Positions 7,439-14,172 of a stretch of DNA of 15,269 nt are shown piece after piece. Numbering within the stretch: position 1 is the stretch's first letter; each line of letters begins with the position of its first letter. This DNA comes from Gammaproteobacteria bacterium. GTDB taxonomy: Bacteria; Pseudomonadota; Gammaproteobacteria; Enterobacterales; Kangiellaceae. Under the pieces are notes generated by a model. It was not told the DNA's origin, made no database searches, and saw nothing but the letters and a program-made list of their open reading frames with translations. The stretch is from the NCBI GenBank assembly GCA_013372875.1, contig JABXIW010000326.1:1-15269 (forward strand). Direction: 5' to 3'. Made by a program: the position numbers and the translations under genes.

Positions 7439-9007
7439 ATGGAGCCTAAATCAAAAGATTCTCAATCAATCAACGCTACGGAATTCGAACAAGCGGTTAT
7501 AGAAACCGACATTGCCATAATTGGTAGTGGTGCGGGCGGTGGTGTCAGCGCTGAAATTTTTGCCAATGCAGGTTTTAGGGTATTACTGATTGAGGAAGGA
7601 CCCTATTTGACGGGGCGCGATTTCAAGATGAAGGAAAGCGAAGCCTATCCGATGCTTTATCAAGAATCGGCCGCTAGAAAAACGAAAGACAAAGCCATTA
7701 ATATTCTGCAAGGTCGCAGTGTGGGTGGTTCAACCACGGTCAATTGGACTACCTGTTTTAGAACGCCCGAGAAAACTTTAGCCCATTGGCAAGCCGAGCA
7801 CGGCTTAGACCAAGTCAGCCAGGCACAAATGAAACCATGGTTCAAAACCATGGAAGATCGCTTAAATATAGAACCTTGGGCCATTCCTGCCAATCAAAAT
7901 AATGACATCTTGCGTCAAGGCGCAGCAAAACTTGGCTGGAGTCATCATGTCATCGCAAGGAATGTTAAAGGCTGCGTTAACTTGGGTTACTGCGGTATGG
8001 GTTGTCCCTTAAACGCCAAGCAGTCCATGTTGGTTAGCACCATTCCGAGCGCCAAGCGAAAAGGCGCTACTGTGTTGTATCAGGCTAAAGTGGAAAAGCT
8101 GAATATCGTCAATGAGCAGGTGGTTGGCTGCTTGGTTTCTCCAGTGGGGGTGAATTCAAAAAAGATTTCTGGCAAAACCATTCAAGTTAAAGCAAAACAT
8201 ACCATTTTAAGTGCAGGCGCGATTGGTTCGGCTGCGATCTTGCTGCGCTCGAAAGCTCCTGATCCCTACCAGCGTGTTGGCAAAAGAACTTTTTTGCACC
8301 CGGTGGTTGTTTCGGCTGCGAAGATGGAGCACAAAGTTAATGGTTTTGCTGGTGCGCCTCAATCGATTTATTCGGATGAGTTTTTATGGCCCGAAGATGG
8401 CTCTATGGGCTTTAAAATCGAAGCCGCGCCATTGCATCCATCATTAGTTGCAACGGCTTTAGCTCAATTTGGTAATGAACATTTTGCAATTTTTAGAGAC
8501 TTTCCTTATGTGCAAGGTTCATTAGCGTTATTACGCGATGGATTTTCCGAACAAAGCCAAGGTGGAACAGTATTTTTGGATAAGTTTAATTATCCGAAAT
8601 TGGACTATCCGTTAAATGATTATTTTTGGTCAGCAGCGCGTAAAGCCATATTGGCCATGAGTGAATTGCAGTTTGCTGCGGGGGCAACTAAAGTCATTCC
8701 TGCGCACTTAGATGCTAAACCGCAAAACTCCTGGTTGGATGCAAAAAAAGCCATTAACCGTTTGGATATGGCGGTACTTAAAACCCTTGTCTTCAGCGCC
8801 CACGTTATGGGTGGTAATGCGATGGGGGTCGATGAAAAGACTTCCGTGGTTGATCAAGCCGGCAAATATCGTTATTTAGATGGTTTACATATTTTCGACG
8901 GTTCGATTTTCCCCACCAGTATTGGTGCCAATCCGCAATTATCGATTTATGGGCTGGTGGCGAAACTGGCGACTAAAGCTGCTTCCGAATTAAAAGCCAA
9001 GTTATAG
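7439..9007 (+). CDS. laoA: GMC-family FAD-dependent alcohol oxidoreductase, LaoA-like
   Basis: A 522-residue glucose-methanol-choline oxidoreductase, expected to oxidise an alcohol to an aldehyde using FAD. The N-terminal Rossmann motif GSGAGGG is at 29-35, with the ribose-binding Glu in LLIEEG. GRSVGGSTTVNW is the GMC signature 1 region. A cysteine set Cys179-x5-Cys185-x3-Cys189 (GYCGMGC) resembles that of long-chain fatty alcohol oxidases. The C-terminal active-site pair is His455 (AHVMGGNAMG) and Asn498 (GANPQLSIYG). The protein has no signal peptide of its own, unlike the adjacent LaoB-like protein. The frame opens at GTG 7427, but ATG 7439 is preferred because GGTGA (7426-7430) is well spaced before it. 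The product aldehyde would be the substrate of the dehydrogenase two genes upstream. Long-chain alcohol specificity is inferred from gene order. Confidence 0.86.
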   Translation: MEPKSKDSQSINATEFEQAVIETDIAIIGSGAGGGVSAEIFANAGFRVLLIEEGPYLTGRDFKMKESEAYPMLYQESAARKTKDKAINILQGRSVGGSTTVNWTTCFRTPEKTLAHWQAEHGLDQVSQAQMKPWFKTMEDRLNIEPWAIPANQNNDILRQGAAKLGWSHHVIARNVKGCVNLGYCGMGCPLNAKQSMLVSTIPSAKRKGATVLYQAKVEKLNIVNEQVVGCLVSPVGVNSKKISGKTIQVKAKHTILSAGAIGSAAILLRSKAPDPYQRVGKRTFLHPVVVSAAKMEHKVNGFAGAPQSIYSDEFLWPEDGSMGFKIEAAPLHPSLVATALAQFGNEHFAIFRDFPYVQGSLALLRDGFSEQSQGGTVFLDKFNYPKLDYPLNDYFWSAARKAILAMSELQFAAGATKVIPAHLDAKPQNSWLDAKKAINRLDMAVLKTLVFSAHVMGGNAMGVDEKTSVVDQAGKYRYLDGLHIFDGSIFPTSIGANPQLSIYGLVAKLATKAASELKAKL

Positions 9008-9065
9008 AAATGGTATAAACCCTTAGTTTTCAGTAAGATAGTGCTAATACATGATTATTCGATGA

Positions 9066-9560
<495 letters not shown>

Positions 9561-9571
9561 CTCTTAAAACC

Positions 9572-9600
9572 TCGAACTTTGAAATAAAATCAGGGATAAT
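9572..9600 (+). promoter_or_regulatory. Possible promoter of the ferredoxin gene
   Basis: GATAAT (9595-9600, five of six -10 bases) lies 17 bases after TCGAAC (9572-9577, a weak -35). This would give a leader of about 65 bases before the ferredoxin ATG. The call is tentative. Confidence 0.3.
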
Positions 9601-9665
9601 AGTTGTGTATTCGAGCCCATTGGGGGCCTGAAAACGCAGTTTAGCGAATAGTTAAAGAACCTTAG

Positions 9666-9935
<270 letters not shown>

Positions 9936-9944
9936 ATTAATTTT

Positions 9945-9968
9945 AAAAGCGGCTTAGCCGCTTTTTTT
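9945..9968 (+). terminator. Rho-independent terminator after the ferredoxin gene
   Basis: AAAAGCGGC-TTA-GCCGC followed by TTTTTTT: a compact G/C-rich stem with a 3-base loop and a run of seven T at 9962-9968. It starts 9 bases after the ferredoxin stop codon. Confidence 0.92.
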
Positions 9969-9993
9969 ACGATTAAAAATTGTAGTGTTTAAA

Positions 9994-10746
9994 ATGAAGT
10001 TGATTGATTGGCTGAAGCAAGAAGAATTTAGTTTGACCTTATCATCAGGTTTTTTCGGCTTTTTTGCTCATACTGGAGTGTTAACGGTTTTAGAAGAAGA
10101 AGGATTAAAACCAAGACGAATTATGGGTGCAAGTTCAGGTGCTTTAGCAGGCTCATGTTGGGCCGCTGGAATTGACTCGATTGACTTGCGGAAAATATTA
10201 TTTGATTTAAAGCGCCAAGACTTTTGGGATCCGGGTTTTGGACTTGGATTACTTAAAGGTCAAAAGTTTCGAGATAAGTTAGCAGAAATTCTGCCCGTAG
10301 AAACTTTTGAAGAGTGCCCCATACCACTAGCGTTGTCCGCTTATGATATGCGCAGCAAAAAGGTTATTGCGCTAGATTCTGGTGAGCTAGTGCCTGCGAT
10401 TTATGCCTCTTGTGCGATCCCGTTTATGTTTCAACCGATTGAGCATCAGGGCTATAAGTTTTTAGATGGGGGCATTAAAGATAGACCAGCTTTAGTGCCT
10501 GCAGAAAAAGATGAGCGAATCTTTTTTCACCACATTGCATCCAAGTCATCATGGCGTAAGAAAGAGGACCCTTCCATTCAAATTCCGCAAAGGAATAACT
10601 TGGCTTCGTTAGCGATTTACGATTTACCGCGTTCAGGGCCCACTAAATTAGCGGTAGGACAAGAAGCCTATCAACGTGCTTATTTTGCCACCCGCCGTGC
10701 TTTAAATATGGAATTGATTGATGGCAATGTTTCTGTGGCGGGTTAG
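9994..10746 (+). CDS. Patatin-like phospholipase
   Basis: A 250-residue patatin-fold acyl hydrolase with a Ser-Asp dyad. The nucleophile elbow GASSG (near residues 46-50) supplies Ser, and DGG (near 159-161, in KFLDGGIKDRPAL) supplies the Asp. The usual oxyanion-hole loop GGGxKG near the N-terminus is replaced by SSGFFGFFAHTG, so this belongs to a divergent subgroup. The substrate is probably a phospholipid or other lipid ester, but this is family knowledge only. No signal peptide is seen, so it is predicted to be cytoplasmic. An in-frame GTG at 9985 would add three residues; neither start has a ribosome site, and the ATG is taken as more common. It lies after the ferredoxin terminator and has no obvious promoter of its own. 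Confidence 0.82.
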   Translation: MKLIDWLKQEEFSLTLSSGFFGFFAHTGVLTVLEEEGLKPRRIMGASSGALAGSCWAAGIDSIDLRKILFDLKRQDFWDPGFGLGLLKGQKFRDKLAEILPVETFEECPIPLALSAYDMRSKKVIALDSGELVPAIYASCAIPFMFQPIEHQGYKFLDGGIKDRPALVPAEKDERIFFHHIASKSSWRKKEDPSIQIPQRNNLASLAIYDLPRSGPTKLAVGQEAYQRAYFATRRALNMELIDGNVSVAG

Positions 10747-10748
10747 CT

Positions 10749-10937
10749 TTACTTCTTTACCGGACAAGTGTTAATGCCTAATAATTTATAGGCAGGACAA
10801 AATCCGATTAAGCCAGTGACTAACGGTACTACCCCGATCCAGCCCCAAACAGACTGAGGTCCAATAAACACCAAGCTAATCAAAACAGCGCCAATTATCA
10901 TTCTGATAACTCGATCAAGATTACCTTCATTTTTCAT
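10749..10937 (-). CDS. Small DUF2892 (YgaP-like) inner-membrane protein
   Basis: A 62-residue protein with two likely membrane helices (about residues 12-28 and 32-48) and a C-terminal CPAYKLLGINTCPV segment. This pattern, beginning with N-x-D-R-x-x-R, is typical of DUF2892, the membrane part also found fused to rhodanese in E. coli YgaP. Its function is not established; some relatives occur near sulfur-transfer genes. An upstream in-frame ATG at 10955 has no ribosome site, whereas the chosen ATG has GAGGA 7 bases before it. A canonical-looking FNR-type site and a TATACT -10 lie upstream, suggesting induction when oxygen is low. Its stop is only 2 bases from the stop of the convergent patatin gene. 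Confidence 0.85.
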   Translation of the reverse strand: MKNEGNLDRVIRMIIGAVLISLVFIGPQSVWGWIGVVPLVTGLIGFCPAYKLLGINTCPVKK

Positions 10938-10967
10938 AAAAAAATCCTCATTCATGGAGATAAATTC

Positions 10968-10973
10968 AGTATA
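10968..10973 (-). promoter_or_regulatory. -10 element of the DUF2892 gene
   Basis: On the minus strand TATACT matches five of six -10 bases and predicts a start near 10960-10962, leaving a leader of about 23 bases before the chosen ATG. No standard -35 box is needed if the promoter is of the FNR class II kind, and the FNR-type site lies at the right distance. Confidence 0.55.
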
Positions 10974-10994
10974 AAACTCGGGTGAAAGGAGTTA

Positions 10995-11008
10995 TTGATC
11001 TAGATCAG
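10995..11008. promoter_or_regulatory. FNR/ANR-type binding site
   Basis: TTGAT-CTAG-ATCAG matches nine of ten defined bases of the FNR consensus TTGATnnnnATCAA. Its centre (11001.5) is about 41 bases upstream of the start predicted from the TATACT box, the standard spacing of class II FNR-activated promoters. The only gene reading away from it is the DUF2892 gene on the minus strand. Confidence 0.65.
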
Positions 11009-11033
11009 ATTTATAACATTTGAATAGAAATGA

Positions 11034-11888
11034 CTAGTTGGCTAAACGAATTCCATCGTTAGCAATAGTGATTTTTCGCTCTTTATACAGCTGGCCTAAA
11101 GTGCGTTTAAAAATAGCCTTACTGACTTTGAAGTAATGATAAATATCTTCAGGTTTGGATTTGTCATTAAGAGGCAAAAAGCCGTTATTGTTTTCCAGAG
11201 CTTCTATCAGTTGTTCCGCTAAAGCGTTTTTGGCTTGAATGGCGCCTTTATGCAAAGACAGGCTGATTTTTCCATCATCCCGAACTTGATGAATATAGGC
11301 GGTTAATTCAGTGCCAACTTTAAGATGCTTTACCGTTTGATCCTTAAATATCAGTGCCGAATGGCTGTTGTTAATAATGCACAAGTAACCCAAATCCGTT
11401 TTACGGCGTACTATGGCTTTTACTTCCTCTCCTTTGGAAAAACGAGCGGTTTGCTTGTCTAAGTGGCGATCCAGTTTAGTAGTGGCAACGATGCGCTGGC
11501 TGGCATTATCGATATAAAGATAAAGAAGGTAAAAGCGGCCAGGTTGTAACTCTTTATACTGCTGACCAAAAGGCACCAATAAATCTTTTGGCAAGCCCCA
11601 ATCAAAGAATGCACCCACACGATTAACTTCTACGCATTGCAGAAAAGCAAATTGCCCAACTTTGGCAAAAGGATCTTCGGTAGTCGCGGTTAAGCGGTCT
11701 TCAGAGTCTAAATAAACAAACACTTCTACCCAATCATCAATCAGCATGGACTTTTCCACATAACGATTGGGCAACAACACTGATTCGTCAGCGCTAAAGC
11801 CTAAATCCAAGCCGTATTCATTGGCGCTTAATACTTTAAGCCGGTTGTATTGGCCTAATTGGATTGATTGCTGATTGTTTTGCGCCAT
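11034..11888 (-). CDS. cvfB: CvfB-like S1-domain RNA-binding protein
   Basis: A 284-residue cytoplasmic protein with the CvfB/YitL layout: three S1-like beta-barrel segments followed by a C-terminal winged helix. The first is about 8-70, the second (VGQFAFLQCVEVNRVGAFFDWG) about 77-140, and the third (GEEVKAIVRRKTDLGYLCII with a DDGKISLSL end) about 153-213. In the winged helix, the segment SKAIFKRTLGQLYKERKI near 256 is the recognition part. Family members bind RNA and, in Staphylococcus aureus, influence virulence gene expression; the role in gammaproteobacteria is unclear. The ATG at 11888 begins 2 bases after the stop of the DUF3301-like gene, so the two are translated from one message. 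Confidence 0.86.
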   Translation of the reverse strand: MAQNNQQSIQLGQYNRLKVLSANEYGLDLGFSADESVLLPNRYVEKSMLIDDWVEVFVYLDSEDRLTATTEDPFAKVGQFAFLQCVEVNRVGAFFDWGLPKDLLVPFGQQYKELQPGRFYLLYLYIDNASQRIVATTKLDRHLDKQTARFSKGEEVKAIVRRKTDLGYLCIINNSHSALIFKDQTVKHLKVGTELTAYIHQVRDDGKISLSLHKGAIQAKNALAEQLIEALENNNGFLPLNDKSKPEDIYHYFKVSKAIFKRTLGQLYKERKITIANDGIRLAN

Positions 11889-11890
11889 CT

Positions 11891-12193
11891 TTATTCCGTT
11901 GACTCCATTTCGACAATAATCGGGTGCTTGCCTTGCATAATGATATGACCAATATAACGCTTAGAGCCAGTGGTGGCGAATTCAAATTGATAGCGCTTTA
12001 GAAAACGTAATTTGTTTTCAGGATTTCGACCGAAATAAACTTTCCTGAGTGAGACATAGCCATCAAGGTTTTGCACGCCTGACTCTTTGCAAGCATTAAT
12101 CGCTGCACGGTGTGCTGCTTCACGAATACGCGAGTTATAGAAATAAAACCCTATGGCTAAGGCAACAGCGAGAATGATAAATAGTTGGTCCAT
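11891..12193 (-). CDS. DUF3301-like small membrane-anchored protein
   Basis: A 100-residue protein with one N-terminal hydrophobic segment (residues 3-19, FIILAVALAIGFYFYN) that likely anchors it in the inner membrane. A basic, soluble tail of about 80 residues follows, with the pattern LRKVYFGRNPENKLRFLKRYQFEF and a hydrophobic C-terminal strand. This matches the DUF3301 family of gammaproteobacteria as I remember it; no function is known to me. It is transcribed just before the CvfB-like gene with a 2-base gap. The ATG at 12193 gives a compact N-terminus ahead of the hydrophobic segment. The exbD terminator lies 22 bases upstream, so it needs its own promoter, which I could not locate with confidence. 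Confidence 0.75.
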   Translation of the reverse strand: MDQLFIILAVALAIGFYFYNSRIREAAHRAAINACKESGVQNLDGYVSLRKVYFGRNPENKLRFLKRYQFEFATTGSKRYIGHIIMQGKHPIIVEMESTE

Positions 12194-12215
12194 AAAAATT
12201 TAAAGGCTAGAATCA

Positions 12216-12242
12216 AAAAAGGCGGCTTGAAGCCGCCTTTTT
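12216..12242 (-). terminator. Terminator after exbD (copy 1)
   Basis: AAAAAGGCGGCT-TGA-AGCCGCCTTTTT: a seven-pair G/C stem flanked by A and T runs, so it can work in either direction. On the minus strand it begins 13 bases after the exbD stop codon and ends in a run of T, separating exbD from the DUF3301-like gene. Confidence 0.92.
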
Positions 12243-12254
12243 CAGTCAATCATT

Positions 12255-12671
12255 TTAGTTGGTCATTCGAGCAACAGTGATTTTTGCGTGTTCAACACCC
12301 GCAGCACGCGCTTGGTCAACTGCCGACATTAATGATACGTTTTGCGCATCGTTATGTACGCGAATCAATACTGGCGAGCGTGGATCTTCGGCCAGTTTTG
12401 CTTCAATGTTGGCGCCAATACGCTCAGAATCAATAATACGATCATCCATGCTGATTTGGCTTTCGTCATCAATGGTGATGGTAATAACCTTGGGTGGATC
12501 TTCGGTCTTTTCTTGATTCGGCGGCGTATTACTTGGACGCTTCAAACCGATACCTTCTTCTTTAATGAAAGAGGTAGTTACGATGAAGAAAATCAACATG
12601 ATAAATACGATGTCGAGCATCGGCGTCATATCAATATTAGTATCTTCGTCTTCTCTATGTCTTCTTCTCAT
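12255..12671 (-). CDS. exbD: ExbD/TolR-family proton-channel protein, copy 1
   Basis: A 138-residue biopolymer-transport protein that, with an ExbB/TolQ/MotA-type partner, uses the proton gradient to power a periplasmic or outer-membrane process. The family layout is clear: a short basic cytoplasmic start, then DMTPMLDIVFIMLIFFIVTTSF forming one membrane helix (about 15-36) with the essential Asp20. A periplasmic domain follows, ending VDQARAAGVEHAKITVA. AGGA seven bases before the ATG at 12671 is a good ribosome site. A -10-like TACAAT on the minus strand lies about 80 bases upstream, but its -35 is weak. A terminator ends the preceding exbD copy, so this gene is probably transcribed alone. 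No exbB or tonB is present in the window. Confidence 0.93.
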   Translation of the reverse strand: MRRRHREDEDTNIDMTPMLDIVFIMLIFFIVTTSFIKEEGIGLKRPSNTPPNQEKTEDPPKVITITIDDESQISMDDRIIDSERIGANIEAKLAEDPRSPVLIRVHNDAQNVSLMSAVDQARAAGVEHAKITVARMTN

Positions 12672-12769
12672 TTTATTTCCTACCGCTTACGGCCATCGCG
12701 CTAAAATAAGCAATCGCCAGAATTCGTTCATCAATACATTGTAGCCGACACATTAAAGGGGATCTAGTG

Positions 12770-12803
12770 AAAAAAGTCCAGTTTTAAAAGTAAAAACTGG
12801 ACT
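12770..12803 (-). terminator. Terminator after exbD (copy 2)
   Basis: Perfect 11-base arms AGTCCAGTTTT and AAAACTGGACT around a 7-base loop. On the minus strand the stem is followed by a run of six T (12770-12775). It begins 19 bases after the stop of the upstream exbD copy, so the two exbD genes have separate transcripts unless readthrough occurs. Confidence 0.92.
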
Positions 12804-12822
12804 GTTGAGATGGGCTATAAGT

Positions 12823-13245
12823 TTATTGCCAGCGACTGACGGTAGGGCGCTCTAAACCCACTTGTTTCGCTTGGTCAACGGCGGTTAACAGCGCTAAATT
12901 TGACGCATCATTATGGATTTTGATGATTAATACAGAGCGTGGGTCATTGGCTAATTTTGCCTGCAAATTGGCGCTAATTGACTCAGAATCAATGATTCGA
13001 TTATCCATGCTGACCACATCTTCAGCACTAATCGAAAGAACCATCGGCTTGGGGCAGTCTTCGCCACATGGAATTGGGTCGGTTATAGCGCTTGGACGTT
13101 TAATTGCTAAGCCTTGCTCCTTGGTAAAGCTGGTGGTGACAATAAAGAAAATCAGCAGGATAAAGACAATATCCAACATGGGCGTCATATCGACGCTTTT
13201 CTCACTAGAGTCTTCTCGACGGCGCTTTAAGAATTTACTCAACAT
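12823..13245 (-). CDS. exbD: ExbD/TolR-family proton-channel protein, copy 2
   Basis: A 140-residue paralogue of the neighbouring exbD, sharing VDMTPMLDIVFILLIFFIVTTSF (membrane helix about 20-41, essential Asp25) and the periplasmic DNRIIDSESI and VDQAKQVGLERP segments. It differs in having a Cys60-x3-Cys64 pair (PCGEDCPKP) in the periplasmic linker. The frame stays open upstream to an ATG at 13383, but that stretch overlaps mutM and looks unlike protein. The ATG at 13245 has an excellent AAGGAG ribosome site and gives the normal ExbD N-terminus, so it is chosen. A run of nine C (minus strand) lies 64-72 bases before this start. The partner ExbB is not in the window. Confidence 0.93.
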   Translation of the reverse strand: MLSKFLKRRREDSSEKSVDMTPMLDIVFILLIFFIVTTSFTKEQGLAIKRPSAITDPIPCGEDCPKPMVLSISAEDVVSMDNRIIDSESISANLQAKLANDPRSVLIIKIHNDASNLALLTAVDQAKQVGLERPTVSRWQ

Positions 13246-13308
13246 ACCTTTCTCCTTCTCTGTGAATGTCTCTTCCAGACTAGCAGTTGAAAACTGGTCT
13301 GTCCAGAA

Positions 13309-13317
13309 GGGGGGGGG
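13309..13317. repeat. Nine-base G:C homopolymer tract
   Basis: GGGGGGGGG on the plus strand (C9 on the minus strand) in the 94-base gap between mutM and exbD copy 2. Long G/C runs are prone to slippage during replication. Here it is upstream of exbD, not inside a gene. Confidence 0.9.
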
Positions 13318-13339
13318 AGAAAGGAAGTGGCTTGGCAAA

Positions 13340-14149
13340 TTACCTTTGGCAGTTACCACAATAGTAACTAGCTCTTTGGCCAATCACTTTGCGCTTAATG
13401 GTGGATTCACATTTGAAGCAGTCTTCGCCATCTCGGCCATAAACATTCAGCTGTTGCGCGAAATAGCCGGGATTACCATCGGTTTGAGTAAAGTCTTTTA
13501 GCGTTGTACCGCCCTCGGCAATGGCTTTGGTCAAAACTTGTTTGATGGCATCGACTAACTTGGCTAATCGGACTTTACTGACTTTATTAGCAATTGCGGT
13601 TGGTTTGATACCTGATAGGAAAAGTGCTTCAGAAGCATAAATATTGCCTACACCCACCACCACTTGATTGGTCATAATGGCGTTTTTAATGGCGCCTTTG
13701 CGTTTGGATAAGGCTTGATGCAAATAGTCAGCATCGAATGCATCGGTTAATGGCTCAGGCCCTAGGTTATCCAATAATTCTAATGACTCATCTTTAGCTT
13801 GCCATAAAACTGCACCAAAACGCCGAGGGTCGTTAAAACGTAGTGCTTTGCCATTCGCAAATATGACCTCAAAATGATCGTGTTTTTGTAATGGTTCTTT
13901 GCTGGACACAATCCGCATCTTGCCCGACATCCCTAAGTGCATCACTACCGAGCCATGTTTAAAGTGCCACAACAGGTATTTAGCTCGACGTTCTAACCCA
14001 GTGCTTTTTAAACCCTCGATAGACTTGGTTTCTAGAGCAATAGGCCAGCGCAAAGTCTTAAAGTGGATATTCACCACTTTAACCTTGGAGTTAAGAATAT
14101 AAGGCTCTAAACCTTTCTTAGTAGTTTCGACTTCAGGGAGTTCAGGCAT
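13340..14149 (-). CDS. mutM: Formamidopyrimidine-DNA glycosylase
   Basis: Base-excision repair enzyme (Fpg) that removes 8-oxoguanine and formamidopyrimidines and cuts the DNA by beta/delta elimination. It has 269 residues, matching the family. The N-terminus MPELPEVET supplies catalytic Pro2 and Glu3 once Met is removed, so the ATG at 14149 is chosen over the in-frame ATG at 14158, which would bury the proline. Other conserved parts are HLGMSGKMR, NDPRRFG, VVGVGNIYASEALF (helix-two-turn-helix with the void-filling region) and a C-terminal zinc finger, CFKC-x16-CGNC, ending at the usual GQRASYYCGNCQR. It begins 23 bases after a DUF4145 gene; usually it directly follows rpmG. Confidence 0.97.
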   Translation of the reverse strand: MPELPEVETTKKGLEPYILNSKVKVVNIHFKTLRWPIALETKSIEGLKSTGLERRAKYLLWHFKHGSVVMHLGMSGKMRIVSSKEPLQKHDHFEVIFANGKALRFNDPRRFGAVLWQAKDESLELLDNLGPEPLTDAFDADYLHQALSKRKGAIKNAIMTNQVVVGVGNIYASEALFLSGIKPTAIANKVSKVRLAKLVDAIKQVLTKAIAEGGTTLKDFTQTDGNPGYFAQQLNVYGRDGEDCFKCESTIKRKVIGQRASYYCGNCQR

Positions 14150-14172
14150 AGAGTTCAACTACTTTATACAAG

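Noticed and set aside
9027..9050. Possible coaD promoter with TGCTAATAC as an extended -10
   Set aside because: Only about half of the -10 bases match and there is no good -35.
12342..12704. Open frame of 120 codons on the plus strand across exbD copy 1
   Set aside because: It lies opposite a clear exbD gene, has no ribosome site and no recognisable protein features; it is a shadow frame.
13246..13383. In-frame N-terminal extension of exbD copy 2 up to an ATG at 13383
   Set aside because: It overlaps the end of mutM, crosses the nine-base C run, does not resemble ExbD, and the ATG at 13245 has a strong ribosome site.
12920..13501. Open frame of 193 codons on the plus strand across exbD copy 2 and mutM
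   Set aside because: It is antisense to two firm genes and has no family resemblance.
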